Source of the DNA: Bacillus sp. V5-8f
GTDB taxonomy: Bacteria; Bacillota; Bacilli; Bacillales; DSM-1321
Direction: 5' to 3'
Assembly (NCBI RefSeq): GCF_002863565.1
Contig: NZ_PGUW01000005.1
Location: forward strand, 1-64,000
DNA length: 64,000 bases
Shown here: positions 46,180 to 56,293 of the stretch, piece by piece
Numbering within the stretch: position 1 is the stretch's first letter
How the letters are laid out: each line of letters starts with the position of its first letter
Notes under the pieces: generated by a model
What the model saw: the letters and a program-made list of their open reading frames with translations, nothing else
The model's database searches: none
Told to the model about the DNA's origin: nothing
Position numbers and translations under genes: made by a program

Positions 46180-47100
46180 TTAGACAGGGAATCTGGATGA
46201 AAAATTTTTAAACAAAATTCCTTTTATAAAATCTTCAGGATAATGCTTGTGCAGTTCTTCAATCAGGTTACCGTATTCTTTGTAGGATGATAGATTATAT
46301 ACAGTGTAGTCGATACCGTCAAAGTCTGAACCGAGTCCAATATTTGTTGCGCCGCCCATTGCGGCTATGTAATCAATTTGACTAAGGACATCCCTAATAC
46401 TTGCCCTAGTTTTTTCCGTCAAAAAATGGGGTACGAAGGTAATGCCTATTACGCTGTTTTTATTAATTAATGCATGAATTTGGGCATCCTTTAGATTTCG
46501 GGGATGCCGGCAGATGCTATAGACATTGGAATGTGACGCAATTGGAAATTCAGCAATTTCGATCGTATCCCAGAACGCTGCTTCCGATAAGTGTGAAACA
46601 TCGCACCACACAGATTGTTTATTTAACTCTTTTACGACTTGTTCCCCAAAGGCCGTTAAGCCTGCCCCCCGCTTTTCCATGGCACCATCTGCAACCCTAT
46701 TGGCGAAGTTCCATGTCAAACCGACGGCCGATACACCTAAACGGAGTAAGGTTTTCAACTTCATTAAGTCATCACCAATACAATCACAGCCTTCTAAAGT
46801 TAATACCGCTCCGATTTCTCCTTCCCGAAGACCCTCAATATCCTTTTTGCAAGTTACATGCTTCATTCCTGGCATCGTGAGTATCTTTTCATAGAAAATA
46901 TCAACCATGCCGAGTGCTGCTGCAAACCTTGCATCCGGATGAATGTCCTCCGGAACATATATAGCAAAGCATTGCACCTTGCTGCCGGCAGCTATTAGAG
47001 ATTGATAGTCAATATGAAGGTTTTCATTTTGTGAAAATGAGATGGATGGATCAAGAAACAATTTCATTAGTACATCGCAATGAGCATCAAAGATTTTCAT
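46180..47100 (-). CDS. Membrane-dipeptidase (renal dipeptidase) family peptidase
   Basis: The 306-aa metallopeptidase shows the family metal-binding HxD near the start (FDAHCDVLM), the bridging Glu in VLTLEGCDCIGDD, HSNVYSICRHPRN with two ligands, and GLGSDFDGIDY. It would hydrolyse dipeptides, possibly including D-residues. No signal peptide is seen, so it is cytoplasmic. It stands between korAB and spoVS. Confidence 0.9.
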   Translation of the reverse strand: MKIFDAHCDVLMKLFLDPSISFSQNENLHIDYQSLIAAGSKVQCFAIYVPEDIHPDARFAAALGMVDIFYEKILTMPGMKHVTCKKDIEGLREGEIGAVLTLEGCDCIGDDLMKLKTLLRLGVSAVGLTWNFANRVADGAMEKRGAGLTAFGEQVVKELNKQSVWCDVSHLSEAAFWDTIEIAEFPIASHSNVYSICRHPRNLKDAQIHALINKNSVIGITFVPHFLTEKTRASIRDVLSQIDYIAAMGGATNIGLGSDFDGIDYTVYNLSSYKEYGNLIEELHKHYPEDFIKGILFKNFSSRFPV

Positions 47101-47219
47101 TCATTCAGTTCCTTTCAATACAGTTTCTATCTCTAACTATTTAATAAATCATGCTTTGGTGAATCCACCTTAATGAGAACGGGATGTGCAGGAACAAACA
47201 AAACCTCTCACCCCTCAAA

Positions 47220-47251
47220 AAAAGAACCTGTCTGCAAAATGCAAACAGGAA
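47220..47251 (-). terminator. spoVS terminator
   Basis: On the minus strand CCTGTTTGCA pairs with TGCAGACAGG (one T-G) around TTT and is followed, after TTC, by seven Ts. It lies 16 bases after the spoVS stop. Confidence 0.85.
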
Positions 47252-47266
47252 CCGACGCACTGCCAA

Positions 47267-47527
47267 TTATCTAGGCTCAACAATAAGCTTGATAGCCGTA
47301 CGTTCTTCGCCATCAATCTGGATATCTGTAAAGGCAGGAATACAAATCAAGTCTACTCCACTAGGTGCCACAAACCCTCTTGCGATTGCTACTGCCTTGA
47401 CGGCCTGGTTTAACGCACCGGCACCGATAGCCTGGATTTCGGCCGCTCCTCTTTCTCTTAACACTCCGGCCAGTGCGCCTGCTACAGAATTAGGATTAGA
47501 TTTTGCTGAAACCTTTAATATTTCCAT
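47267..47527 (-). CDS. spoVS: Stage V sporulation protein S
   Basis: Small Alba-like nucleic-acid-binding protein affecting septation and coat assembly. The 86-aa product starts MEILKVSAKSNPNSVAGALAG-like, with AIGAGALNQAVKAVAIARGF in the middle, and is nearly invariant in the family. The ATG at 47527 has GGAGG eight bases upstream; the frame's 58-codon upstream extension is noncoding leader. Confidence 0.97.
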   Translation of the reverse strand: MEILKVSAKSNPNSVAGALAGVLRERGAAEIQAIGAGALNQAVKAVAIARGFVAPSGVDLICIPAFTDIQIDGEERTAIKLIVEPR

Positions 47528-47736
47528 CCCTAGTCCTCCTTGTTTTCCCCTTACCCATTGGATCTGTAGTCCATAGGTATAACTCTTTCCATTGCTACTA
47601 TATTCAGGGAATAAACCCTGTATGACAAATACATCTGGACTTGTCCGAGAAACGCAAAAGGAAAATTTAGAGTTTGAATCGAACTTCAGGATAGGTAGCA
47701 AAATAACGGTCCTAAGTCTGACTACAATCCGCTGAT

Positions 47737-48534
47737 TTATGAAAAAAATGGATTGTCATCATTGATGAGGATACGATCGATTTTTCGTGATTGGCCCGTT
47801 TGCTCATCAATGTCGATTATGACAGCACTTAAAATGGTCCTTCCTGATTTCGGAACCTCAAAGCGGACTGGTAAACTTGTTAAGAATCGCTGGATGACTG
47901 CCTCCCGCTCCATACCTAATATTCCATCATAGGGGCCGGTCATACCGACATCTGATAGAAAAGCCGTACCGTTTGGAAGAATCCGATTATCCGCAGTTTG
48001 GACATGGGTGTGCGTTCCGACGACAGCTGACACCCTCCCATCCAGGTACCATCCGATAGCCTGTTTTTCGCTTGTAGCCTCGCCATGGAAATCCACAAAA
48101 ATAATTGGAGTCCTTTTCCTGGCCTCTTTCACCAGTTGATCCGCTTTAACAAATGGACAGTCTAGAGGAGGCATGAACGTACGACCTTGAAGATTAATAA
48201 TGGCAATCTCGTATTGGTTCCATTTCAAAAACTTCAATCCGTTTCCGGGTGTTCCCGCAGGAAAATTGGCGGGCCGCACGAGGTATTTCGCTTTATCAAT
48301 AAACTCAAAAACCTCCCGGTTGTCCCAAGAATGGTTGCCAAGTGTAACTGCCTGGGCACCCCATTCTAGGAACTCACGATATATTTTCTCAGTGATACCT
48401 CGGCCGCCAGCAGAATTTTCTCCATTTACTACTGTAATATGCGGCCGGTATTTCTCCTTCAGTCTTGGAAGATATTCCTTCAGCATGTCCCTGCCGGGTG
48501 ATCCGACAACGTCTCCAATAAATAGCAACTTCAT
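47737..48534 (-). CDS. ymdB: YmdB metallophosphodiesterase
   Basis: Cyclic-nucleotide phosphodiesterase of the calcineurin-like fold that influences biofilm and colony development. The 265-aa protein has the metal ligands in IGDVVGSPGR, NGENSAGGRGI, LGNHSWDN, DFHGEATSEK and GTHTHVQTAD. The ATG at 48534 follows AAAGGA; upstream codons in frame are unlike the family. It follows rny, the conserved order rny-ymdB-spoVS, but here a terminator separates them from rny. Confidence 0.95.
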   Translation of the reverse strand: MKLLFIGDVVGSPGRDMLKEYLPRLKEKYRPHITVVNGENSAGGRGITEKIYREFLEWGAQAVTLGNHSWDNREVFEFIDKAKYLVRPANFPAGTPGNGLKFLKWNQYEIAIINLQGRTFMPPLDCPFVKADQLVKEARKRTPIIFVDFHGEATSEKQAIGWYLDGRVSAVVGTHTHVQTADNRILPNGTAFLSDVGMTGPYDGILGMEREAVIQRFLTSLPVRFEVPKSGRTILSAVIIDIDEQTGQSRKIDRILINDDNPFFS

Positions 48535-48777
48535 TTTAGATTCCTTTCTACCCATCCAATCCTTATACCTATGAAGGTACGGACTTCTTTTGGCAGTTCT
48601 TACCTGCATATAGCTGAACACAGAATAAGTACCCCACATTTGTGGGCCTACTCCTCTGTCTCTGCAAATACAAAGGCTCGCCACTCGCCGAGTTTTTCTA
48701 ATTAGTTTATATAGGTATTGTAACATAATTCTTATAAAGTAATAATTGCCCCAACAGCAATCTGAGAATGGGTATAA

Positions 48778-48807
48778 AAAAAAGCAAAGTGGTGAAAACA
48801 CCACTTT
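48778..48807 (-). terminator. rny terminator overlapping the stop codon
   Basis: On the minus strand AAAGTGGTG pairs with CACCACTTT around TTTT, then GC and eight Ts. The 5' arm starts in the rny stop codon. Confidence 0.8.
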
Positions 48808-50368
48808 ACTTTGCGTACTCAACGGCTCTTGTTTCACGGATCACCGTTACTTTAATATGTCCAGGATAATCCAATTCTTCTTCAATGCGTTTGCGAATAT
48901 CCCTTGCAAGGCGATGTGCTTCAAGATCATCGATTTGTTCAGGCTTTACCATGATTCTCACTTCGCGACCGGCCTGGATGGCAAAGGATTTCTCTACCCC
49001 GTCATAGGATTCAGAAATCTCTTCAAGTTTTTCCAGCCTACGGATATAGTTTTCAAGCGTTTCGCTTCTTGCCCCAGGTCTTGCAGCTGATAGAGCATCC
49101 GCAGCGGCAACAAGGACGGCGATAATCGAAGTTGGTTCTGTGTCGCCATGGTGGGAAGCTATACTGTTAATGACAACAGGGTGCTCTTTATACTTGGTTG
49201 CGAGTTCGACGCCTATTTCAACATGGCTGCCTTCTACTTCATGGTCGATCGCTTTCCCGATGTCATGAAGCAACCCGGCACGGCGGGCCAGCGTTTCATC
49301 TTCACCAAGCTCAGCGGCTAGCAATCCGGATAATTGGGCGACTTCCATTGAATGCTTTAAAACATTTTGGCCGTAGCTTGTACGGAATTTCAAACGGCCA
49401 AGAATTTTAATTAGATCCGGATGGAGCCCGTGAACACCAACCTCAAATGTGGTTTGTTCCCCGATTTCACGGATATGTTCATCCACCTCGCGCCTAGCTT
49501 TATCCACCATCTCTTCGATCCGCGCTGGATGGATCCTGCCGTCCTGCACAAGCTTATCAAGCGCTAGGCGAGCAGTTTCACGCCTGATTGGATCGAATCC
49601 CGATAGGATAACAGCTTCCGGTGTATCATCAATGATTAGATCAATACCAGTAAGCGTCTCTAAAGTACGGATATTTCGCCCTTCACGCCCGATAATCCGA
49701 CCTTTCATCTCATCGTTTGGCAAGTTGACCACTGAAACTGTCGTTTCTGCAACATGGTCAGCCGCACAACGCTGAATCGCCAGGGAAAGCAATTCTTTCG
49801 CTTTCTTGTCAGCTTCCTCTTTCGCACGATTTTCACTTTCCTTAATCATGACCGCGGTATCATGGGTCAGCTCTTTATCAAGACGGTCAAGAATGATTGC
49901 TTTTGCTTCTTCACGCGTCAAGCCGGAAATACGTTCGAGTTCAGTTTGCTGCTTGCGAACCATCTCGTCCACTTTGCTTTCCATCTCTTCAATATGCTGT
50001 TGTCTTTGGTTCAGAGAATCCTCCTTTTTCTCCAAAAGTGTTTCACGTTTATCTAACGTTTCATCTTTACGGTCAAGGTTCTCTTCTTTTTGCAATAATC
50101 GATTTTCTTGTTTTTGCAATTCAGTTCTTCGTTCCCGAACCTCTCGTTCTGCATCGGAACGAATCTTATGAATCTCATCCTTTGCTTCCAATAGGGCTTC
50201 TTTTTTAGCTGCCTCTGCTTCACGTTTTGCATCTTCTATGATCTGTTCAGCTGAGTTTTTAGCCCCTGCTATTTTGTTTTGTGATACAGTCTTGCTTACA
50301 AAATAGCCAACAACTGCACCGACGATTAGGCCAAGCAAAATGGAGATGATTACTGTAATGGGTTCCAT
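48806..50368 (-). CDS. rny: Ribonuclease Y
   Basis: Membrane-anchored endoribonuclease that starts mRNA decay. The 520-aa protein (the usual length) has an N-terminal membrane helix ([20 protein letters not shown]), a long coiled coil (about 30-200), a KH domain with [15 protein letters not shown], and an HD domain with [15 protein letters not shown]. The start is the ATG at 50368 after GGGGAGG. Together with ricA in this window it links RNA processing genes. Confidence 0.97.
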   Translation of the reverse strand: MEPITVIISILLGLIVGAVVGYFVSKTVSQNKIAGAKNSAEQIIEDAKREAEAAKKEALLEAKDEIHKIRSDAEREVRERRTELQKQENRLLQKEENLDRKDETLDKRETLLEKKEDSLNQRQQHIEEMESKVDEMVRKQQTELERISGLTREEAKAIILDRLDKELTHDTAVMIKESENRAKEEADKKAKELLSLAIQRCAADHVAETTVSVVNLPNDEMKGRIIGREGRNIRTLETLTGIDLIIDDTPEAVILSGFDPIRRETARLALDKLVQDGRIHPARIEEMVDKARREVDEHIREIGEQTTFEVGVHGLHPDLIKILGRLKFRTSYGQNVLKHSMEVAQLSGLLAAELGEDETLARRAGLLHDIGKAIDHEVEGSHVEIGVELATKYKEHPVVINSIASHHGDTEPTSIIAVLVAAADALSAARPGARSETLENYIRRLEKLEEISESYDGVEKSFAIQAGREVRIMVKPEQIDDLEAHRLARDIRKRIEEELDYPGHIKVTVIRETRAVEYAK

Positions 50369-50585
50369 CGTTTCACCTCCCCTTGCTATGAACTTGTAAC
50401 TAAAGTCTGTCGGCATGTACATTGTACATAACTTCAATATACAGCACTTTGCTTTTCAAAATTTTAGTTTGAAAAAATGTAAAATATACATATTAATTGT
50501 ATAGTTGTGAATTTTTGTTGTCAAGGGTTTGTCCTTGTGTGGCATGAATTATAGAGCGAAAGAACAACCTATTGCGTACTAATAC

Positions 50586-50617
50586 AAAAAGGGTTGGCAG
50601 CAAATGCTACCCAACCC
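50586..50617 (-). terminator. recA terminator
   Basis: On the minus strand GGGTTGG pairs with CCAACCC with a further inner AGCA/TGCT pairing, followed by TTTTT. It lies 11 bases after the recA stop. Confidence 0.85.
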
Positions 50618-50628
50618 AATATGTTTCA

Positions 50629-51672
50629 TTAATCAAGCAGTTCGAATTCCTTTTGGTCCTGTTCATCTTCAGGGGCAATATGCTCCCCGTCCAGATTGAA
50701 ATGGTCACGTATTTTCTGCATGATCTCTAAACGAAGTTCTTCATTTTCCTTTAAGAACAGCTTTGCGTTTTCACGGCCCTGTCCCAGACGTTCGTCATTA
50801 TAGGAATACCATGAACCGCTTTTTTGGATGATATCCAATTCAGAACCCATATCAATAATTTCACCTTCGCGGGAAATTCCTTCTCCATACATGATATCCA
50901 CTTCCGCTGTACGGAAAGGAGGCGCCACCTTGTTCTTCACAATCTTGATTTTTGTCTTATTCCCTACAACATCATTTCCTTGCTTTAATTGCTCGGCGCG
51001 GCGGACTTCCAAGCGTACGGAAGAATAGAATTTAAGCGCGCGTCCGCCAGGGGTTGTTTCGGGATTGCCAAACATGACACCAATCTTTTCACGGATCTGA
51101 TTAATGAAGATGGCGATTGTATTTGACTTATTGATCGCGCCTGAAAGCTTTCTGAGCGCCTGTGACATCAGCCTTGCCTGAAGGCCGACATGGGAATCTC
51201 CCATCTCCCCTTCAATTTCTGCTTTAGGTACTAGGGCAGCAACAGAGTCAATAACAATAATATCGACAGCACCGCTTCGCACCAAAGCTTCGGCAATTTC
51301 AAGTGCCTGCTCCCCTGTGTCCGGTTGTGAAAGGAGCAACTCATCAATATTGACACCTAACTTTTGGGAATAGGCTGGGTCTAGCGCATGTTCAACATCA
51401 ATAAAGGCCGCCTGGCCGCCCCTAGCCTGGACTTCAGCAATCGCATGCAAAGAAACAGTTGTTTTACCTGAACTCTCAGGTCCATAAATCTCTATAATTC
51501 TTCCACGTGGATATCCGCCCACTCCAAGTGCAACATCCAATGCTACAGAACCGCTCGGCACGGCTGAAACTTTCCGGTCTGATTGTTCACCGAGCTTCAT
51601 GATGGAACCTTTTCCGAACTGTTTTTCAATTTGCTTTAACGCCATTTCTAACGCCGCTTGACGATCACTCAC
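50629..51672 (-). CDS. recA: Recombinase RecA
   Basis: ATP-dependent strand-exchange protein and co-protease for LexA. The 347-aa protein has Walker [10 protein letters not shown] (about 65-73), DNA-binding loops L1 ([20 protein letters not shown]) and L2 ([19 protein letters not shown]) and the acidic C-terminus. It is monocistronic, with a sigma-A promoter and a LexA-like box upstream. Confidence 0.99.
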   Translation of the reverse strand: MSDRQAALEMALKQIEKQFGKGSIMKLGEQSDRKVSAVPSGSVALDVALGVGGYPRGRIIEIYGPESSGKTTVSLHAIAEVQARGGQAAFIDVEHALDPAYSQKLGVNIDELLLSQPDTGEQALEIAEALVRSGAVDIIVIDSVAALVPKAEIEGEMGDSHVGLQARLMSQALRKLSGAINKSNTIAIFINQIREKIGVMFGNPETTPGGRALKFYSSVRLEVRRAEQLKQGNDVVGNKTKIKIVKNKVAPPFRTAEVDIMYGEGISREGEIIDMGSELDIIQKSGSWYSYNDERLGQGRENAKLFLKENEELRLEIMQKIRDHFNLDGEHIAPEDEQDQKEFELLD

Positions 51673-51771
51673 TACGGTTTTCCTCCTCTATGTTTAACCA
51701 ATCGGTATGCCTGATTGGGTTAAAATAAAACTGATAGATTTTTCGTTTGTCTCGTCTCAAAACCTATCTCT

Positions 51772-51800
51772 ACTATATACTTTTTTCCCTGGTTTGCCAA
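51772..51800 (-). promoter_or_regulatory. recA sigma-A promoter
   Basis: On the minus strand TTGGCA (51795-51800) and TATAGT (51772-51777) are separated by exactly 17 bp, about 100 bases before the recA start. Confidence 0.7.
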
Positions 51801-51809
51801 GTAAAAAGT

Positions 51810-51823
51810 CGAACATTCATTCG
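51810..51823. promoter_or_regulatory. LexA (DinR) box upstream of recA
   Basis: CGAACATTCATTCG differs from the Bacillus LexA consensus CGAAC-N4-GTTCG at one position. It lies nine bases upstream of the recA -35, where it could repress transcription until the SOS response. Confidence 0.7.
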
Positions 51824-51972
51824 TTTTTTTTATTAACACTTTGGTGGCGAAAATGTCTGTTTTTCCCAAATTAAATAACCTTTTAAAGGTAATATTGCAT
51901 TAGAAACAGGTATTTTTGTGATTTATCTGTCTATTTGGCGTGTAAACAGACCTAAAGTACGGCAGGACAAGC

Positions 51973-52004
51973 AAAAAGCTGGGCAGCTCCTGCCGGCCCA
52001 GCTT
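51973..52004 (-). terminator. cinA terminator
   Basis: On the minus strand AAGCTGGGC pairs with GCCCAGCTT around an 11-base loop and TTT follows. It begins seven bases after the cinA stop. Confidence 0.8.
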
Positions 52005-52010
52005 CCGCAG

Positions 52011-53249
52011 TTATTCAGTTAAATGCCGGAGCAAGTAGTGGCAGCCATATTTCACGCTTCGAATCCGGTTTTGTGCCCTGCTGCCTACAAGATTTAAACG
52101 TTCAGACTTTGTCTCACCATTGCGGAAGGATATGCCTATAAATACTGTCCCCACTGGCTTTCCTTCCTGTTCATCCGGGCCTGCTACCCCTGTAAAGCTG
52201 AGACCGACGTCTGCATCCACAAGTTTCCTTACGTTTTCTGCCATTTCCATTGCACATTCCCCGCTAACAACACCATATTCGGAAATGGTGTTGTCACTCA
52301 CTTTAAGTACATTAGCTTTTACATCATTCGTATATGAAACAACCCCGCCTTTAAAAACTTTTCCTGCACCCGGGATAGTTGTGAGATATTCCTGGAACAT
52401 ACCTCCGGTCAAGCTTTCTGCAGCAGCGATTGTCAATTTTCTCACCGTCATCTCCTTAACAAGCTCTTTTATCAAGGATGTTTCATTACTTCCGTAATAG
52501 TATTCTCCCACACGGTCCAAGATTTGTTTTTCTGTTTCTGCTATCATTTCTTCACATTTTTCCCTTGAAGAATGCTTGGCGGTTATCCTTAAGGTCACTT
52601 CACCCTCGGAAGCGAGTGGAGCGATCGTTGGATTTGTTTGGTTTTCTAGCAAATCTTCAATCTTTGTTTCTAGAAGTGATTCCCCTATGCCGAAAAACCG
52701 TAGAACCTTGGATTCAATTCGTTCATGCGACTTGAGCTTGTTCATGATGCTCTTAAAGCCATAGCCTAAAAACATCGGCTCCATTTCTTTAGGCGGTCCC
52801 GGCAATAGCATATATGTTATTCCTTTTAACGTTAACACCATCCCCGGTGCCATCCCATGGTCGTTGGGCAGCACTTCAGCACCTTCGAGCACTAGTGCCT
52901 GCTTCTTGTTGTTTTCGGTCATTTCACGCCCTGTTTTGCTAAAGTAAGCCTGTATGGATCGCAAAGCATCTTCATCATAAACAAGACCCCTGCCAAGGTG
53001 GCGGGAAATTGTTTCCTTAGTTAGGTCATCTTTAGTTGGTCCCAACCCCCCGGTAAAAACAATTAAGTTTGCCCGCGATTCTGCGTTTTCAATGGCGGCT
53101 TCAAGGCGTTTATTATTGTCCCCTACAACAGTATGGTAAAAAACGTTCACACCCATTTCCGCAAACTTTTGGGATAAAAATTGCGCGTTGGTATTCACGA
53201 TTTGCCCAAGCAGCAGTTCAGAGCCCACTGCAATAATTTCAGCATCCAT
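52011..53249 (-). CDS. cinA: CinA, competence/damage-inducible protein
   Basis: The 412-aa protein has an N-terminal MoaB/MogA-like (COG1058) domain with [17 protein letters not shown] and [14 protein letters not shown], and a C-terminal nicotinamide-nucleotide amidase-type domain with [11 protein letters not shown] and [19 protein letters not shown]. In other bacteria the family hydrolyses ADP-ribose and deamidates NMN; in Bacillus it is known from competence. It sits between pgsA and recA as usual. Confidence 0.95.
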   Translation of the reverse strand: MDAEIIAVGSELLLGQIVNTNAQFLSQKFAEMGVNVFYHTVVGDNNKRLEAAIENAESRANLIVFTGGLGPTKDDLTKETISRHLGRGLVYDEDALRSIQAYFSKTGREMTENNKKQALVLEGAEVLPNDHGMAPGMVLTLKGITYMLLPGPPKEMEPMFLGYGFKSIMNKLKSHERIESKVLRFFGIGESLLETKIEDLLENQTNPTIAPLASEGEVTLRITAKHSSREKCEEMIAETEKQILDRVGEYYYGSNETSLIKELVKEMTVRKLTIAAAESLTGGMFQEYLTTIPGAGKVFKGGVVSYTNDVKANVLKVSDNTISEYGVVSGECAMEMAENVRKLVDADVGLSFTGVAGPDEQEGKPVGTVFIGISFRNGETKSERLNLVGSRAQNRIRSVKYGCHYLLRHLTE

Positions 53250-53269
53250 GACTCACCCTCCTAAGCCAT

Positions 53270-53854
53270 TTATTTAGAATTCAAAAAGACTTGCTTATTT
53301 TTTGCAAAATAGTCCCATCCAGACCAAAGGGTAAAGAACAGAGCTACCCACAATGCTATATTCGCAAACGGAAAGGAAATCAAGGAAAATGGCAGATTGT
53401 GCAACAGCAAGGCAGAGATAGCAATGATCTGGGTCCATGTTTTTATTTTACCAAGCATGTTCGCTGCCACCACTTCCCCAGTTCCCGCGAGAACCAGCCT
53501 AAGCCCGGTTACCGCAAACTCACGGCTTATAATTGCAATGACTATCCATGATTGGCCATAGACGAGATCCAAATCAACCAAAACGATCAACGCGGCTGAT
53601 ACAAGGAGCTTATCTGCCAGAGGATCAAGGAATTTCCCCAGGTTTGTGACAAGATTCAGCTTGCGTGCATAGTAGCCGTCAATCCAGTCGGTTGTAGCGG
53701 CGATGATAAATAACAAGGCCCCGATAACATGGGCTACTGGAATAGATTCATCATCGAGCCGCCACTCGCCCCAATTGAACGGTGCTAGCATAAGAATTAA
53801 AAACAAAGGGATTAAAAGAATCCTTGATACAGTAATTTTATTAGGTAAATTCAC
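53270..53854 (-). CDS. pgsA: Phosphatidylglycerophosphate synthase
   Basis: Makes phosphatidylglycerophosphate from CDP-diacylglycerol and glycerol-3-phosphate. The 194-aa membrane protein has the CDP-alcohol phosphotransferase motif D-x2-DG-x2-AR-x8-G-x3-D-x3-D spread over DWIDGYYARKLNLV and GKFLDPLADK (about 61-85). Begins MNLPNKITVSRILLIP, typical of the enzyme. It lies 20 bp upstream of cinA. Confidence 0.96.
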   Translation of the reverse strand: MNLPNKITVSRILLIPLFLILMLAPFNWGEWRLDDESIPVAHVIGALLFIIAATTDWIDGYYARKLNLVTNLGKFLDPLADKLLVSAALIVLVDLDLVYGQSWIVIAIISREFAVTGLRLVLAGTGEVVAANMLGKIKTWTQIIAISALLLHNLPFSLISFPFANIALWVALFFTLWSGWDYFAKNKQVFLNSK

Positions 53855-53933
53855 AGACGTTAACCTCCCAATCGTACAAGCTTATACGAGATTTTAAAAT
53901 GAACAAAGAGAAAAATAGCCACCTTAAAGATGA

Positions 53934-54836
53934 CTATTGGGCTTTAGCAAACTGAATGGTTATATTCTGGGTAACCATGTTAGTAGGAGAAATCACATAT
54001 TCCAGTTTTTGTCCATTTACAAATATTTGGGTATCGGCTGCATTCCCAATAACGATTACTGCCTCTTTTTCATTCGTAAAATCCATTTCCTGGCTTTGAT
54101 TTTGCTTAAGCGTTCCCTGGAAGAAGGATTTTCCGCTGCTATTTTTTATGTTTACCCATGTTGTACCTGTAGATGAAACCTTCAATGTGAATTTTTCAGC
54201 ATTTTTCAGCTGGAATGTGCTGTTTTTCCCACTGGAGCTTACAGATGCAAGTTCCTGTTTCACTACTGCAGGTTGTTCCGGTTTTGCCTGCTCTGCCGGT
54301 TTTTCTTTTTGTTCAGATTCTTGTTCTTTGTTGCCAGACTCTTCTTTCTTTTTTTCATTCGTCAACGGAGAGTCTTTTCTTTCCTCATAAGCTACCTTTT
54401 CCTCTTCCGTTTCTTCCTTCGCTTTGTTCTCTGACGCATTAAAGTTTTTAGCAATCAAAATATAGATCAAGATCGCGGCACCTAAGATAAAAACACCAGC
54501 AAGTATTTTCGGGAATAATTCCATGGCTTTAGAATTTCCCGAAGGAACTGTCTTCCTTGATTGCACCCTGGAAAGCTTGGTAGGCATCTCACCATTGGAG
54601 ATGCTAGGTACATCATTTTTGTACTGGTCAAAAATTTCTTCAGGAGGAAGGCCAACCGCTTCACAGTACTGCTTGATAAATGCGCGAACATAAAATTTTC
54701 CGGGCATCATATCATAATTTCCTTCTTCAATGCCGATCAGGTAACGCTTTTGGATTTTTGTCGCTTCTTGTAAATCGTCCAAGCTCATGCCCTTTGCTTC
54801 CCGAGCTTCTTTAAGCCTGTTTCCTAATTCAGTCAA
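53934..54836 (-). CDS. ymfM: RodZ-like membrane protein YmfM
   Basis: The 300-aa protein has an N-terminal helix-turn-helix (LGNRLKEAREAKGMSLDDLQ, KIQKRYLIGIEEGNYDMMPG), a single membrane helix (FPKILAGVFILGAAILIYIL), an acidic Lys/Glu/Gln-rich linker and a C-terminal beta domain (DUF4115; TLKVSSTGTTWVNIKNSSGK). This is the RodZ layout, linked to cell shape. The start is the TTG at 54836, matching the B. subtilis N-terminus, with AGGTGG upstream. Confidence 0.92.
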   Translation of the reverse strand: MTELGNRLKEAREAKGMSLDDLQEATKIQKRYLIGIEEGNYDMMPGKFYVRAFIKQYCEAVGLPPEEIFDQYKNDVPSISNGEMPTKLSRVQSRKTVPSGNSKAMELFPKILAGVFILGAAILIYILIAKNFNASENKAKEETEEEKVAYEERKDSPLTNEKKKEESGNKEQESEQKEKPAEQAKPEQPAVVKQELASVSSSGKNSTFQLKNAEKFTLKVSSTGTTWVNIKNSSGKSFFQGTLKQNQSQEMDFTNEKEAVIVIGNAADTQIFVNGQKLEYVISPTNMVTQNITIQFAKAQ

Positions 54837-54853
54837 ATAAACCACCTGCCATA

Positions 54854-55651
54854 TTAAAAATCAAAAGAACCAAAATCCGAGCCCGCAAATTGGCCGTTTT
54901 GGTCTACAACTTCATATGTAATTTCTTCCTCGGGATTATTCCGGAGCTCAATAATATAATCAAAGTCCTCCAGCGTGTACTCTGTGTTTTGGATGAAAAC
55001 ATCCGGGTGCTCGACAACCTTGACTGAATTTAATCTCATAATTTCACGGACCAACTGCCAGTGACGTTCATTAGCCCTTCTGGTAGAAACAATTCCATCA
55101 AGAATGAAAAGGTTATCGTCACTGTATTCATCCTCAATCAACTGGCTTCGAATCGTCTGTTTTAGCAATGTGGAGGAAACAAACAACCACCGCTTATTGG
55201 CGCAGACGCTTGCTGCCACAACCGATTCCGTTTTTCCAACACGGGGCATGCCGCGAATGCCAATTAATTTATGCCCTTCCTGCTTGAAAAGCTCGGCCAT
55301 AAAATCTACTAACAAGCCAAGCTCGTCCCGGACAAACCTGAATGTTTTCTTATCATCGGCATCCCGTTGTATATAGCGGCCGTGGCGGACTGCAAGGATG
55401 TCACGTAATTTCGGCTCTCTCAATTTAGTTACCTTTATCGTATCCATCGTCTGCAGGATCGATTCAAACCTTTCAATATTCCTGCTGTCCTTTGTCAAAA
55501 GCAGCAATCCGCGCCTGCCCTCATCGACACCGTTTATCGTAACTATATTAATAGATAGCATTCCTAGCAATGATGAAATATCACCTAACAATCCCGGGCG
55601 GTTTTTTTGAATTTCATATTCGAAATACCATTCTTTGCTTTCAGTCATCAC
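54854..55651 (-). CDS. ymfK: DUF3388-family protein YmfK
   Basis: The 265-aa protein starts with an ACT-like regulatory region (FEYEIQKNRPGLLGDISSLL, ITINGVDEGRRGLLLL) followed by a segment with a P-loop-like GIRGMPRVGKTESVVAA and several Arg-rich stretches. The family is conserved in Bacillaceae with no assigned function. It precedes ymfM by 17 bp and both are probably cotranscribed. Confidence 0.9.
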   Translation of the reverse strand: MMTESKEWYFEYEIQKNRPGLLGDISSLLGMLSINIVTINGVDEGRRGLLLLTKDSRNIERFESILQTMDTIKVTKLREPKLRDILAVRHGRYIQRDADDKKTFRFVRDELGLLVDFMAELFKQEGHKLIGIRGMPRVGKTESVVAASVCANKRWLFVSSTLLKQTIRSQLIEDEYSDDNLFILDGIVSTRRANERHWQLVREIMRLNSVKVVEHPDVFIQNTEYTLEDFDYIIELRNNPEEEITYEVVDQNGQFAGSDFGSFDF

Positions 55652-55900
55652 ACTAGCCTCCTCGGCGACGGGCAGTTTCCTCGAGACCAGGGGAATAATA
55701 CGGCCTGTTACGACAAAAGTTTATCCCTCTGCTTCAATTAGATTGCAAATTAACTCCACTTACAAATACTGGTTGCCCTAAAATAATTCGCCCCCGGGCG
55801 AGTTTTAATCTAGATTCTATAATATAGCATTTCATAGTAAGTTAAAAGGAAAAACCTTTTAAAAATTCCTTTTTATATAGTGTGGCCTGCCACACATGAT
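55652..55900. other. ymfJ-ymfK gap
   Basis: No gene seen. It holds a small GC hairpin (TCGCC/GGCGA near 55,787-55,803) upstream of ymfK and GTGTGG/CCACAC (55,880-55,895) next to the ymfJ terminator. The ymfK promoter must lie here. Confidence 0.4.
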
Positions 55901-55933
55901 AAATCCCCTTCCTGGCAATAAGGAAGGGGATTT
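55901..55933 (-). terminator. ymfJ terminator
   Basis: AAATCCCCTTCC pairs perfectly with GGAAGGGGATTT (55922-55933), a 12-bp stem, 19 bp after the ymfJ stop. The T run is short (TTT). Confidence 0.7.
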
Positions 55934-55952
55934 CACAGCATGAATCCTGGAA

Positions 55953-56210
55953 TTAACGACTACCATTATTTTCTACTAATTTAACCATGAGGCTTGCGAT
56001 TGTATGTTTTTCATCTTCAGACGCCACCGACCAAAGATCTGCCAAAACACGTTCCTGTTCGTTTTTTGGATCAACTTGGTTGGCCAGGTAATCGCCGACT
56101 TCAGTAGCTAAATCGTTGATTGCGCTATGGGAAAGCCCTTGGCTTTCACCCTGATGCAATCTGTCGCCTAAAAAGTTTTTCCATTGATCCCAATTTTCCA
56201 ATACAGACAT
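55953..56210 (-). CDS. ymfJ: DUF3243-family protein YmfJ
   Basis: An 85-aa helical protein (MSVLENWDQWKNFLGDRLHQ, then ATEVGDYLANQVDPKNEQER, EKHTIASLMVKLV) of the DUF3243 family, found in Bacillaceae beside ymfI. Function unknown. It lies 83 bp after ymfI on the same strand. Confidence 0.92.
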   Translation of the reverse strand: MSVLENWDQWKNFLGDRLHQGESQGLSHSAINDLATEVGDYLANQVDPKNEQERVLADLWSVASEDEKHTIASLMVKLVENNGSR

Positions 56211-56293
56211 GTATGATCATCCTTTCCTTCAAAATGGTACAGTCGTATTTTGCGAAGGAACCGCGTTATTTATACCATCAAATTCTTGGCCAC

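Noticed and set aside
47528-47701. 58-codon N-terminal extension of spoVS
   Set aside because: SpoVS is an invariant 86-aa protein; the internal ATG has GGAGG at ideal spacing.
48535-48837. 101-codon N-terminal extension of ymdB
   Set aside because: Not like the family, crosses the rny terminator; the ATG at 48534 has a ribosome site and matches homologues.
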